Below are positions 27,456-36,194 of a DNA stretch of 64,000 nucleotides, in pieces. Made by a program: the position numbers and the translations under genes. This DNA is from an uncultured Opitutales bacterium (GTDB lineage: Bacteria; Verrucomicrobiota; Verrucomicrobiia; Opitutales; Intestinicryptomonadaceae). The notes under the pieces are model-generated. The model saw only the letters and a program-made list of their open reading frames with translations, had not been told where the DNA came from and ran no database searches. Position 1 is the stretch's first letter; each line of letters begins with the position of its first letter. The stretch spans positions 1-64,000 of the forward strand of contig URAJ01000002.1 of the NCBI GenBank assembly GCA_900545715.1, written 5' to 3'.

Positions 27456-30400
27456 TTATTTATTTAACATTGCCATATATTCTTGGAGGGATTTTACATT
27501 CAAATCCCGCTTGCCGATAGCCTCTATTCCTTTTATGGCGGCATACGCCCCCATTATTGTGGTTATCATGCAAACTTTTTTAAGCAGCGCCTCCTGCCTT
27601 ATATGGTTTTCGTCGAGGCGCGGATACATTCCGGACGGGGTGTTTATTATCAGCGCAATTTCGCCGTTTTTTATCATATCTACTACATTCGGGCGCGCGC
27701 CCTCGTTTAGCTTGTAGGTTTGGGTTACGGGGATTCCGTTGTCGCGCAAAATTTTTGCCGTTCCCGCCGTGGAGAAAATCTTGAAACCGAGCCGGTCGAG
27801 CGATTTCGCGATTTCTACAGCCATTGACTTGTCGTGGTCCTTTACCGACAAAAATACGTTCCCGGAAGTCGGCAATCCAGGCTGCGCCGCTATTTGGCTC
27901 TTGGCAAACGCCGTTCCGAGGTCGGTGTCCAACCCCATAACCTCGCCAGTTGAGCGCATTTCTGGGCTTAGCATAATCGAGGCTCCGCTAAACCTGACAA
28001 ACGGAAATACGCTTTCTTTTACCGCGATGTACGGGATTTTTACCTCCTTTGTAAATCCAAGGTCTTTTAATTTTTCCCCCGCCATTACTCTCGCCGCAAT
28101 TTTCGCGAGCGGCACGCCTATTGCCTTCGATGTAAACGGCACTGTTCTCGATGCGCGCGGATTGACTTCCAATATATAGACTTCGCCGTTTTTTATGGCA
28201 AACTGTATGTTCATAAGCCCCACGACTTTCAATTCTCTTGCGAGGTCGTACGTAGCTTTGCGTACTTCATCAAGAATGTTTTCAGGCAGCGTATGCGGCG
28301 GCAAAACCATTGCGGCGTCGCCCGAGTGGACGCCCGCGTATTCGATGTGCTCGAGCATTCCCCCGATGACCGTCGTCTCGCCGTCGGATATCGCGTCCAC
28401 ATCAAGCTCGATTGCGTCTTCGAGGAATTTGTCGAGCAGCACAGGCTTTCCGGGGGCGGCCTCAAAGGCCTCGCGCACGACTTTTTTCATATCGTCCATT
28501 CCATAGACAATAAACATTCCCCTTCCGCCCAAGACGAACGAGGGTCTTAGCAGAATCGGGAATCCTATCTGGCCCGCGAGCTTATAGGCGTCCTCGGGGG
28601 TTGTCGCTGTGGCGTTCACCGGCTGGCGCAAGTGGAGCTTTTCGATTATATGCTTGAAAATTTCCCTGTCCTCCGCGGCGTCTATGGATTCCGGCGAAGT
28701 CCCTATTATATTTACGCCGTTTTCCTTCAATTCGCTTGCGAGATTTAGGGGAGTCTGCCCCCCGAATTGCACTATCGCGCCGTCGCATTTATTTTGCCTG
28801 TAAACTTCGAGCACGTCTTCGAGGGTGAGCGGCTCAAAGAATAGCTTGTCGGAAGTGTCGTAGTCGGTGGATACGGTTTCGGGATTGGAATTTACCATTA
28901 TTGTTTCGTATCCGGCTTCGCGCAGTGCGAAGGACGCATGCACGCAGCAGTAGTCGAATTCTATGCCCTGCCCGATTCTGTTTGGGCCGCCGCCTATTAT
29001 CATTATTTTCTTTTTTGCGCTCGGTGTCAGCTCGTTTTCAGAACCGTAAGTAGAGTAGTAATACGGCGTGTAGGCTTCAAATTCGGCGGCGCACGTATCG
29101 ACAAGCCTGTATATTGTATCTATGCCGAAGTCTTCCCTCAACTTCTTTATGTTTCTAATTTTTGTATTGCAGATTGTAGCAATTTGCAAATCGGTGAATC
29201 CGGCTTTTTTGGCTTTCTCGAGCAACTCGGAATCAAGATTTAAGAGGCCGCGTTCTGAGAGCTCCTTTTCTATCTCCACAATTCCCGCAACTTCATTCAC
29301 AAACCACGGGTCAATTTTTGTGTACTCGCTTATCTGTTCGCGGCTCATGCCGGCAAGCAATGCGTACCGCATGTAAAAAATTCTTTCGGCTGTCGGGCGC
29401 ACAAGCCCGTTTGCGATTGCGGCGGTGTCGGTTATCTCAGTGCCGCCGAATTTTCCGCCGCCGCCGAGCCCGCGCGCGCCGATTTCGAGCGACCTCAACG
29501 CTTTTTGGAGGCATTCCTTAAAACTTCTGCCTATCGACATCACTTCGCCGACGCTTTTCATAGAGCTCGTGAGAGTCGTGTCGGAGCCTACGAATTTTTC
29601 AAAGGCAAACCGCGGGACTTTTGCGACTACATAGTCTATTGCAGGCTCAAAACACGCGGGTGTTTCGCGGGTAATGTCGTTTTTGAGCTCGTCGAGCGAA
29701 TATCCCACGGAGAGTTTTGCCGCAACCTTCGCAATCGGAAAGCCCGTCGCTTTAGAGGCGAGCGCCGAAGAGCGCGAAACTCTCGGATTCATCTCTATTA
29801 TTATCATTCTGCCGTCTGTCGGATTGAGCGCAAACTGAATGTTGGAGCCCCCGCTTTTTACGCCGATTTCCCTGATGATTGCAAAAGATGCCTCGCGCAT
29901 TAGCTGGTATTCTTTGTTAGTGAGCGTGAGAGCCGGGGCTATTGTAATCGAGTCGCCCGTATGAACCCCCATTGGGTCGAAATTTTCGATTGAGCAGATT
30001 GCGATGCATTGGTCCTTGCAGTCGCGCATAACCTCCATTTCAAGCTCTTTCCAGCCAAGCAAAGATTCCTCTATCAAAATCTCTCCGGCGGGAGAGGCGT
30101 TGAGCCCGAATAGCGCCATTCTTTCAAATTCGTCCCTATTGTATGCGATTCCGCCGCCGGTGCCTCCAAGCGTAAAGCTCGGGCGGATAATTAGCGGATA
30201 TTTTTTATGTTTATCCGCCCATTCGAGAGCCTCTTTTAACGAGTGCACAACAACGCTAAGCGGGACGTCCAAGCCGATTTTAAGCATGGACGCCCTGAAT
30301 TTTTCCCTGTCTTCTCCCTTTTCTATCGCCTTTGCGTCGGCGCCTATCAGCTCGACGCCGTATTTTTGTAGAATCCCGCGGTTGTAAAGCTCCACCGAAA

Positions 30401-30692
30401 GATTTAAACCCGTTTGCCCGCCGAGAGTCGGGAGCAGTGCGTCGGGGCGCTCTTTGGCGATTATTTTTTCAAGAATTTCCGGGACGAGCGGCTCGATATA
30501 TGTTACGTCCGCCATTTGCGGGTCCGTCATAATCGTGGCCGGATTTGAGTTTACCAGTATGACCTTGTATCCTTCTTCCCTCAGGGCTTTGCAGGCTTGG
30601 CTACCGGAATAGTCGAATTCGCAGGCCTGGCCTATGACAATCGGTCCGGAGCCCACGATTAAAATGGATTTAATGTCTGTGCGTTTTGGCAT
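27456..30692 (-). CDS. carB: Carbamoyl phosphate synthase large subunit
   Basis: A 1078-residue CarB with both ATP-grasp halves: [40 protein letters not shown] in the first and [39 protein letters not shown] in the second, an oligomerisation region between, and a C-terminal MGS-like allosteric domain ([32 protein letters not shown]). It makes carbamoyl phosphate from bicarbonate, ammonia and two ATP for pyrimidine and arginine synthesis. Length and blocks are normal, so the enzyme core should be active. It lies upstream of carA, the reverse of the usual order. Confidence 0.97.
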   Translation of the reverse strand: MPKRTDIKSILIVGSGPIVIGQACEFDYSGSQACKALREEGYKVILVNSNPATIMTDPQMADVTYIEPLVPEILEKIIAKERPDALLPTLGGQTGLNLSVELYNRGILQKYGVELIGADAKAIEKGEDREKFRASMLKIGLDVPLSVVVHSLKEALEWADKHKKYPLIIRPSFTLGGTGGGIAYNRDEFERMALFGLNASPAGEILIEESLLGWKELEMEVMRDCKDQCIAICSIENFDPMGVHTGDSITIAPALTLTNKEYQLMREASFAIIREIGVKSGGSNIQFALNPTDGRMIIIEMNPRVSRSSALASKATGFPIAKVAAKLSVGYSLDELKNDITRETPACFEPAIDYVVAKVPRFAFEKFVGSDTTLTSSMKSVGEVMSIGRSFKECLQKALRSLEIGARGLGGGGKFGGTEITDTAAIANGLVRPTAERIFYMRYALLAGMSREQISEYTKIDPWFVNEVAGIVEIEKELSERGLLNLDSELLEKAKKAGFTDLQIATICNTKIRNIKKLREDFGIDTIYRLVDTCAAEFEAYTPYYYSTYGSENELTPSAKKKIMIIGGGPNRIGQGIEFDYCCVHASFALREAGYETIMVNSNPETVSTDYDTSDKLFFEPLTLEDVLEVYRQNKCDGAIVQFGGQTPLNLASELKENGVNIIGTSPESIDAAEDREIFKHIIEKLHLRQPVNATATTPEDAYKLAGQIGFPILLRPSFVLGGRGMFIVYGMDDMKKVVREAFEAAPGKPVLLDKFLEDAIELDVDAISDGETTVIGGMLEHIEYAGVHSGDAAMVLPPHTLPENILDEVRKATYDLARELKVVGLMNIQFAIKNGEVYILEVNPRASRTVPFTSKAIGVPLAKIAARVMAGEKLKDLGFTKEVKIPYIAVKESVFPFVRFSGASIMLSPEMRSTGEVMGLDTDLGTAFAKSQIAAQPGLPTSGNVFLSVKDHDKSMAVEIAKSLDRLGFKIFSTAGTAKILRDNGIPVTQTYKLNEGARPNVVDMIKNGEIALIINTPSGMYPRLDENHIRQEALLKKVCMITTIMGAYAAIKGIEAIGKRDLNVKSLQEYMAMLNK

Positions 30693-30987
30693 ACTTGGAC
30701 TATTAAACTACATTTTTATCGCGGCGTCAATTTTAATTATAACAAGCCGCAGAAAAATGAGATTCCAATGCGCCAATTACTATTTTTTAGAGGTAAAATT
30801 TCTATATAAATTAAAAGAATTTTGCTTAGAGCAATTTATCTCAAAAAACTATATTGCTGAAAGTATATAAAAAATACCCCTCAAAAATAAGGACTCTTAG
30901 CCGATTATAAAAAGGCGCACGACTAAAAATTGCATTTTTTAATGACAATTATATGTGCAACCTATAAAAAATGAGTAATAAAATATC
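30693..30987. other. Intergenic region upstream of carB, no gene seen
   Basis: About 295 bp of AT-rich sequence between carB (start 30692) and the stop of the membrane protein gene. It should hold the carB promoter, but I could not choose a convincing promoter or a PyrR/arginine-type attenuator. Confidence 0.5.
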
Positions 30988-31539
30988 TTAAAATCTTATT
31001 GCGTATTTGCAAAGCTCCCGCCGCTGCGCCGAAGTGTAAGAATAGACTTTTAAAATTACCGCAAAAATCCATAAAGCGGTAAGTACGGACATAAATATTA
31101 TAAGAATTTCATTGTCTATCATTCGGCTTAGGTAGCTCGGCTCTTTCGAGACTGCGTTTATTACTACAAAATTTGCTGATAGTGCCCAAAGGGTGAAAAT
31201 CAGCGCCGACAGTAAACCCAAGTCAAAGAAACTTAATATATTTATAAGTTTTCCCGACTTAGGTTTTATATGGTCGCTAAAATAGCTTAGGTATGCAAAC
31301 GGCCCCACGAGAATTATATCGACAAATATTAGCGACAACGTTGCAGCCACTTTATAGGTATGCAAAAAGGTGAGTTTAACTGTCTTTGATATTTCCGGGA
31401 ATTTTGAAGTCAGCCTTTTTAAATCTTCTAAATCTATTAGATTGAAGTAAACTATTGTAAGCACAGAAACGCATACGAATACCCAAAAAATGCGATGGGT
31501 CACCCCCGCAATTTTATATTCGTCCGTATGCGTTTTCAT
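30988..31539 (-). CDS. Hypothetical integral membrane protein
   Basis: A 183-residue protein (ATG at 31539; the frame is open to 31569) with four clear hydrophobic helices: HRIFWVFVCVSVLTIVYF, AATLSLIFVDIILVGPFAYL, LGLLSALIFTLWALSANFVV and ILIIFMSVLTALWIFAVIL. No known family recognised. Its start lies 1 nt after the stop of the ACT-domain gene, so it is the last gene of the iorA-iorB-paaK-ACT operon. A role in transport or anchoring for that pathway is possible but not shown. Confidence 0.75.
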   Translation of the reverse strand: MKTHTDEYKIAGVTHRIFWVFVCVSVLTIVYFNLIDLEDLKRLTSKFPEISKTVKLTFLHTYKVAATLSLIFVDIILVGPFAYLSYFSDHIKPKSGKLINILSFFDLGLLSALIFTLWALSANFVVINAVSKEPSYLSRMIDNEILIIFMSVLTALWIFAVILKVYSYTSAQRRELCKYAIRF

Positions 31540-31540
31540 A

Positions 31541-31927
31541 TTACGACAATAGTTTTTCCGCCGTGTCAATATCCTTAAAAGACATTACCATTACTGGCTT
31601 GTCTTTAAACGGGCGGGTAAGCGCATACATGTATTCTATATTTAATCCGGCTGCCGACGCCTTTTTAAGTATGGAAAGCAGCGCCCCCGGAGTGTCGTCC
31701 ACTTCCACAGCCAACACTTCTATTATTTTAGCGAAGAAACCGGCTTCTTTTAGGGCTGCCGCAGCCTCCTCCGGCTTATCGACTATCGCCCTTACGATTC
31801 CGTATTCCTTCGTTTCCGCAATCGTAATAGTGCGGAGGTTTACACCCGCGTCGGCGACGGCTTTGCACACTCCTTCCAAGTGCCCGGGAGTATTTTCGAG
31901 GAAAACCGATATTTGTTTTAGTCTCAT
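31541..31927 (-). CDS. ACT-domain protein (tandem ACT)
   Basis: A 128-residue protein made of two ACT domains: LKQISVFLENTPGHLEGVCKAVADAGVNLRTITIAET and IIEVLAVEVDDTPGALLSILKKASAAGLNIEYMY. Such proteins bind amino acids and are common next to phenylacetate-CoA ligase and IorAB genes. Here it lies 15 nt after paaK and 1 nt before the membrane protein gene. It may sense aromatic or branched-chain amino acids for this operon. Confidence 0.9.
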   Translation of the reverse strand: MRLKQISVFLENTPGHLEGVCKAVADAGVNLRTITIAETKEYGIVRAIVDKPEEAAAALKEAGFFAKIIEVLAVEVDDTPGALLSILKKASAAGLNIEYMYALTRPFKDKPVMVMSFKDIDTAEKLLS

Positions 31928-31942
31928 GGCGCTATCCTGTTG

Positions 31943-33274
31943 TTATATGTTGCGTTTATCCAGAACTCTCTTTGCTTTGCCTTCCGAGCGCGGTATGCGG
32001 TTCGGCTGCACAATTTTTACCTCGACCCTTATGCCGACTATATTGACAATCGATGCCTGGATTTTTTTGCGGAGGCTTTCGAGTTGTGCTACGCTGTCGC
32101 CATAGCAGCTTTCGGCAACCTCGACTTCGACTGTCACCGTATCCAAGTCTTTTTCGCGTTCGAGTATTATTCTGTAATTCGGAGTGCATTCCTCAACCCG
32201 CATGAGCCCGACTTCAATTTGCGACGGGAATACATTTACCCCGCGTATAATAAACATGTCGTCGCTGCGGCGCCCTATGCGCCTGATTCTGCGGATAGTG
32301 CGACCGCAAGCGCAAGGCATATTTATTATTGAGGTGATGTCGTGCGTGCGGTAGCGCAAAATCGGCATGGCGCGCTTGTTGAGAGTTGTCAGCACGAGTT
32401 CCCCCTCCTCTCCGTCGGGAAGCGGAATACCGGTATCCGGATCAACTATCTCGGGATAAAAATTGTCTTCAAGTATGTGCAGGCCGTTTTGTTCGCAGCA
32501 CTCTCCGCCGACTCCCGGCCCGGCGATTTCCGAAAGCCCGTAGATGTCGAACGCGCGTATGTTTGTGTGCTTTTGCATAAACTGCCGCATATGTTCCGAC
32601 CACGGCTCCGCTCCAAATATTCCAATTTTTAGGGGAAGTTTTTTGAAATCAACTCCGTATTTATTTTCGCCCTCCTCCACGAGGTGGATAAAGTAGCTGG
32701 GCGTGCAGCTTACTGCGGTCGTGCCGAAGTCGCGCATAATCATAAGCTGGCGTTCGGTGTTGCCGCCGGAGGCAGGGATTACAGTGCAGCCCATGCGCTC
32801 GGCTCCGCAGTGCAAACCCATTCCGCCCGTAAAAAGTCCGTACCCGAAGCAGTTTTGCAAAAAATCCCCGCGCTTTACGCCGAACATCGCAAGGCACCGC
32901 AGAACCGAACTCGCCCATGCGTCCATATCTTCCCTCGTATAGCCTACTACTATCGGCTTGCCGGTAGTTCCGCTCGAAGCGTGCAGGCGTACAATCTCCT
33001 TCGTATCGACCGCGAATAGGCCATACGGGTAAGTGTCGCGAAGGTCGCTTTTTTGGGTGAATGGAAGTTTTGATATGTCGTCTATGGACTTGATGTCAGC
33101 GGGCTTTACACCAAGCTCGTCCATTCTCTTTCTATGCAGCGGCACGCGCTCGTACGCGAGCTTTACTATTTCCGCGAGCCTCTGGGACTGTATGCGCCTT
33201 AGCTGTTCACGCGGGAGAAAGTCCATAGCGCTTTCCGTGTGAAAGTCGCCGTTGATGTCGTTCCAGTTATGCAT
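31943..33274 (-). CDS. paaK: Phenylacetate-CoA ligase-like adenylate-forming enzyme
   Basis: A 443-residue AMP-forming enzyme of the PaaK family: DFLPREQLRRIQSQRL near the N-terminus, the ATP motif LHASSGTTGKPIVVGYT, DIYGLSEIAGPGVGGEC and the hinge region LRYRTHDIT, ending in the C-terminal AMP-binding domain (IRRIRRIGRRSDDMFIIRGVNVFPSQIE). PaaK joins aryl acetates to CoA with ATP. With IorAB upstream (2 nt gap), the likely job is reversible conversion between aryl-acetyl-CoA or aryl acetates and ATP during aromatic amino acid metabolism, as in other anaerobes. Confidence 0.92.
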   Translation of the reverse strand: MHNWNDINGDFHTESAMDFLPREQLRRIQSQRLAEIVKLAYERVPLHRKRMDELGVKPADIKSIDDISKLPFTQKSDLRDTYPYGLFAVDTKEIVRLHASSGTTGKPIVVGYTREDMDAWASSVLRCLAMFGVKRGDFLQNCFGYGLFTGGMGLHCGAERMGCTVIPASGGNTERQLMIMRDFGTTAVSCTPSYFIHLVEEGENKYGVDFKKLPLKIGIFGAEPWSEHMRQFMQKHTNIRAFDIYGLSEIAGPGVGGECCEQNGLHILEDNFYPEIVDPDTGIPLPDGEEGELVLTTLNKRAMPILRYRTHDITSIINMPCACGRTIRRIRRIGRRSDDMFIIRGVNVFPSQIEVGLMRVEECTPNYRIILEREKDLDTVTVEVEVAESCYGDSVAQLESLRKKIQASIVNIVGIRVEVKIVQPNRIPRSEGKAKRVLDKRNI

Positions 33275-33276
33275 AG

Positions 33277-33753
33277 TTATATAGAGTTTTCGCCGAGTAT
33301 GAAGGCGGATTCGTTGGCGTCGTGGAGTTTTTGCGGAAAGAATTTTTTAAGGACTTCGAGCCATTTTTCGCGCGGGATATCGAGCTTTTTAGATAGCATG
33401 CCCAATACAGCGACATTTATGGCCTTCGCATTTCTCAATTTTGAAGTGTCGATGGAGTTTGCCGAAAGGACTACGCCGTCGGGCGCGAGCGACTGTATGT
33501 GGGTGTCCGACCACTCCGGCGCGAGCGACAGCAGAAAATCTATTTTTCCGTCCGGTATCATAGGGCTTACAACTTTTTTGCCGAAGCGCACATCGCTTGA
33601 TATAGAGCCGCCCCTTTGCGACATTCCGTGGACCTCCGCTTTTTTGACGTCGTACCCGCATTCAAACAGGAGCTCTCCCAGAATAAGCGACGCCTTTAAG
33701 ACTCCCATGCCGCCGAGGCCGGCGATTCTGACATTTGTAATTTTCTCTTGCAT
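33277..33753 (-). CDS. iorB: Indolepyruvate:ferredoxin oxidoreductase, beta subunit
   Basis: A 158-residue gamma-type domain of 2-oxoacid:ferredoxin oxidoreductases: VRIAGLGGMGVLKASLILGELLFECGYDVKKAEVHGMSQRGG is the CoA/dimer-binding signature. The frame is open to 33786, but the ATG at 33753 is better: it lies 4 nt after the iorA stop and just before the conserved block. Works with IorA to oxidise aryl pyruvates to aryl-acetyl-CoA with ferredoxin. Slightly shorter than typical IorB of about 190-200 residues. Confidence 0.93.
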   Translation of the reverse strand: MQEKITNVRIAGLGGMGVLKASLILGELLFECGYDVKKAEVHGMSQRGGSISSDVRFGKKVVSPMIPDGKIDFLLSLAPEWSDTHIQSLAPDGVVLSANSIDTSKLRNAKAINVAVLGMLSKKLDIPREKWLEVLKKFFPQKLHDANESAFILGENSI

Positions 33754-33757
33754 AGCG

Positions 33758-35350
33758 CTATTTCCCCGCGGCCTTTCTCTTTGCAATTCCCGCCGCCGCC
33801 AATAAGCAGGGCTGGCGCAGAATAATGAGTGTAAGTTCGTTTGTGGCCAATTTTTCTTCGAGATATTTTTGGAATTTTTCGCCTTCCGTCACAGGTTTGA
33901 AAACGACGACGTTTTGCACACCTATGGCTTTTGCGACATCTTCTATCGAGACTGCGTAAGCCGGCGAGTGGTCGAGTTTTCTTCCCGTTCCGGGGTGTTC
34001 TTGCTGGCCTGTCATAGCCGTCGTCGAGTTATCCACAACCACGACTACATGGCCCGTAGCCGGCGGATTGTAAACCATTTCGAGCAGGCCTGTAAGCCCG
34101 CTGTGCATAAAGGTGCTGTCGCCGATAACGCTTACGACTTTTCTCGCCTGCTCCTCCGGAAGGACCTTTCTGAGCCCTATTCCCATGCCGATTGAGGCCC
34201 CCATGCAAATTTGTGTGTCCATTCCGCTGATTGGCTTCATTGCAGCGAGGGTGTAGCAACCTATATCGCCTGCTACGATGCAGTTTAGGTTTACGAGCGG
34301 CTTAAAGCTGAAAACATGCGGGCAGCCGTTGCAGAGCTGCGGCGGCTTTGATTTGTAAACGGGCGGCTCGTATTCGAGGTTGCCGTCAAGCTGCGCCTTG
34401 ACTTTATCGACGCTCAATTCGCCGAAGCGCCATTTCTCGGCGCGGGGCTCCACATTTATTCCTTCGGCGCGCAGCCTGTCCGTGAGGTAAGGGTCTCCTT
34501 CTTCGACGGTCACGCACCTCTTGTATTTCTTTGCAAACTCGGCTATTTTTGAGACAGGCAGCGGATTTGAAAGGCCCACCTTAAAAATTCCGGCATGGGG
34601 GGCCGCTTCGCGGGCGTGCTGGAACGCAACTCCGGAGGATATTATGCAAAGCTCGTCGCTATCGCCGTCTATCGCGACATTCGGGCCTTCCTGCTCGTTG
34701 AATTTTAGCATTTCGGCTAATTTTGCGCGGAGTTTTTTATGCGCGGGTTTGGCATGGCCGGGAACCATTACTCGCGCGGGAATGTCGCGCACAAACTCGG
34801 CTTTCGGCAATTTTAGAGAGGTTTCTGGATATTCGACTATCGTATTGCTGTGGGCAATCCTGGTAGTTGTCCTTATTATAAATGGGATTGACCATCTGCG
34901 GGAATATTCAAAGGCGAGTTTAGTAAAGTCGTACGCCTCCTGCGAGTCGGCGGGCTCGAGAACCGGAAGCCCGCCCGCAAAGGCGAGAGAGCGGGTATCT
35001 TGCTCGTTTTGGCTCGAAGCCATGCCGGGGTCGTCGGCAACTACTGCGACCATTGCGCCCTGCACTCCGCTGTATGAGGCTGTGAAAAAGAGGTCCTGGG
35101 CGACGTTAAAGCCGACGTGCTTCATTGTCACCAGGGAGTTTGAGCCAGCGAAGGCAACCCCGAGCGCGACCTCCGCCGCGACTTTTTCGTTTGGAGCCCA
35201 TTCCGCGCTTCCGCCGAGAATGGAAAATGTTTCGAGAATTTCAGTCGACGGGGTGCCGGGGTATCCCACGCCGAGCGCGCAGCCGGAATGGAGCGCGCCG
35301 AGTGCGATGGCTTCGTTGCCGCTTAATAGTTTTCTGCAAATGTCGGACAT
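33758..35350 (-). CDS. iorA: Indolepyruvate:ferredoxin oxidoreductase, alpha subunit (no ferredoxin domain)
   Basis: A 530-residue thiamine diphosphate enzyme subunit: N-terminal pyrimidine-binding part (LLSGNEAIALGALHSGCALGVGYPGTPSTEIL), middle transketolase C-like part, CNGCPHVFSF, and the TPP motif GDSTFMHSG ... VVDNSTTAMTG. The protein stops right after LTLIILRQPCLLA, where archaeal IorA (about 640 residues) continues into a domain with two 4Fe-4S clusters; that domain is missing here and there is no frameshifted remnant before iorB. Electrons must then go through another ferredoxin-type partner. First gene of the operon iorA-iorB-paaK-ACT-membrane protein. Confidence 0.94.
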   Translation of the reverse strand: MSDICRKLLSGNEAIALGALHSGCALGVGYPGTPSTEILETFSILGGSAEWAPNEKVAAEVALGVAFAGSNSLVTMKHVGFNVAQDLFFTASYSGVQGAMVAVVADDPGMASSQNEQDTRSLAFAGGLPVLEPADSQEAYDFTKLAFEYSRRWSIPFIIRTTTRIAHSNTIVEYPETSLKLPKAEFVRDIPARVMVPGHAKPAHKKLRAKLAEMLKFNEQEGPNVAIDGDSDELCIISSGVAFQHAREAAPHAGIFKVGLSNPLPVSKIAEFAKKYKRCVTVEEGDPYLTDRLRAEGINVEPRAEKWRFGELSVDKVKAQLDGNLEYEPPVYKSKPPQLCNGCPHVFSFKPLVNLNCIVAGDIGCYTLAAMKPISGMDTQICMGASIGMGIGLRKVLPEEQARKVVSVIGDSTFMHSGLTGLLEMVYNPPATGHVVVVVDNSTTAMTGQQEHPGTGRKLDHSPAYAVSIEDVAKAIGVQNVVVFKPVTEGEKFQKYLEEKLATNELTLIILRQPCLLAAAGIAKRKAAGK

Positions 35351-35401
35351 ATTCCTTCATATAATGTCGATTCTTTGATCCAATTCAACATCATTTTATT
35401 T

Positions 35402-36103
35402 TTAGAGCATTTTTTTGGAGATTTTCTTTTCGAATGCGGCGGCGATGCGCTCGCGCGCATTCGGTGCGCAAAAGTCGGGGAATGTCGCAAGCCATTCATA
35501 GACGCATTTTGCGCTCTGGCTTGGCAGCACAGGAGGAATTTTTGAGAGCTTTTCGAGCGCCTCAGATATTTTTGACGCCATTTTTGAAACGGAAATCTTT
35601 GCCCACTCAAAGCCGTTTGATGCGGATGTGTATGTGGAGTTTTCCTTCGCGTAGTATTCGGATACCGCGTTTTTGTAGAGTTCTGCCGCGTTAAAAATCA
35701 ATACTTCCGTGCGCGGGTAGAATGAGGTCATCAGGTTCCACGGCAGGGATTGGGATTCCGCGACGCAGTCGCCGCCGCCCCTAAAATCCGAGCGGATTAA
35801 GAGCGCGGGAATGTCGGCGAATTTTGCGAGCATAAATTCAACAACTGTTCCGCTGTCGAGCTCTTGGCCGTCGTAGTTAAATATTGCAAAGTCGCACTCG
35901 AGCAGCCCCAGTATGTCTTCGTCCCTAATGCGCTTAGGCTGGAATTTGCGCTGTTCAAGGTTTTGCGGAAGCAGACAGCGGAATTTCCCGCCGCTGCATG
36001 CGTACAGAGCCTCCGCTAGCATTGCGTTGCCGAGTAAATCCTTGTGCGTGAAAAGCTCCCCCGCAAAATATACTTTAAAAAAATCTTTTGAATCGCCGTT
36101 CAT
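35402..36103 (-). CDS. Nucleoside 2-deoxyribosyltransferase-like protein
   Basis: A 233-residue protein. Residues 9-110 fit the nucleoside 2-deoxyribosyltransferase fold: KVYFAGELFTHKDLLGNAMLAEAL at the N-terminus and the signature CDFAIFNYDGQELDSGTVVEFMLAK with the catalytic Glu after DSGT. A C-terminal helical region of about 80 residues (SKMASKISEALEKLSKI ...) is extra. Family members swap bases on deoxynucleosides or hydrolyse nucleotides, in salvage or detoxification. It stands alone between iorA and divergent htpG. Confidence 0.78.
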   Translation of the reverse strand: MNGDSKDFFKVYFAGELFTHKDLLGNAMLAEALYACSGGKFRCLLPQNLEQRKFQPKRIRDEDILGLLECDFAIFNYDGQELDSGTVVEFMLAKFADIPALLIRSDFRGGGDCVAESQSLPWNLMTSFYPRTEVLIFNAAELYKNAVSEYYAKENSTYTSASNGFEWAKISVSKMASKISEALEKLSKIPPVLPSQSAKCVYEWLATFPDFCAPNARERIAAAFEKKISKKML

Positions 36104-36194
36104 TTTTACATATACGAGTATTTAAATTTTTTCTTTTAAGACGATTAATTTTATTATGTCCGAAAGACAACAGATTTTTAAAAATAATTAACAT

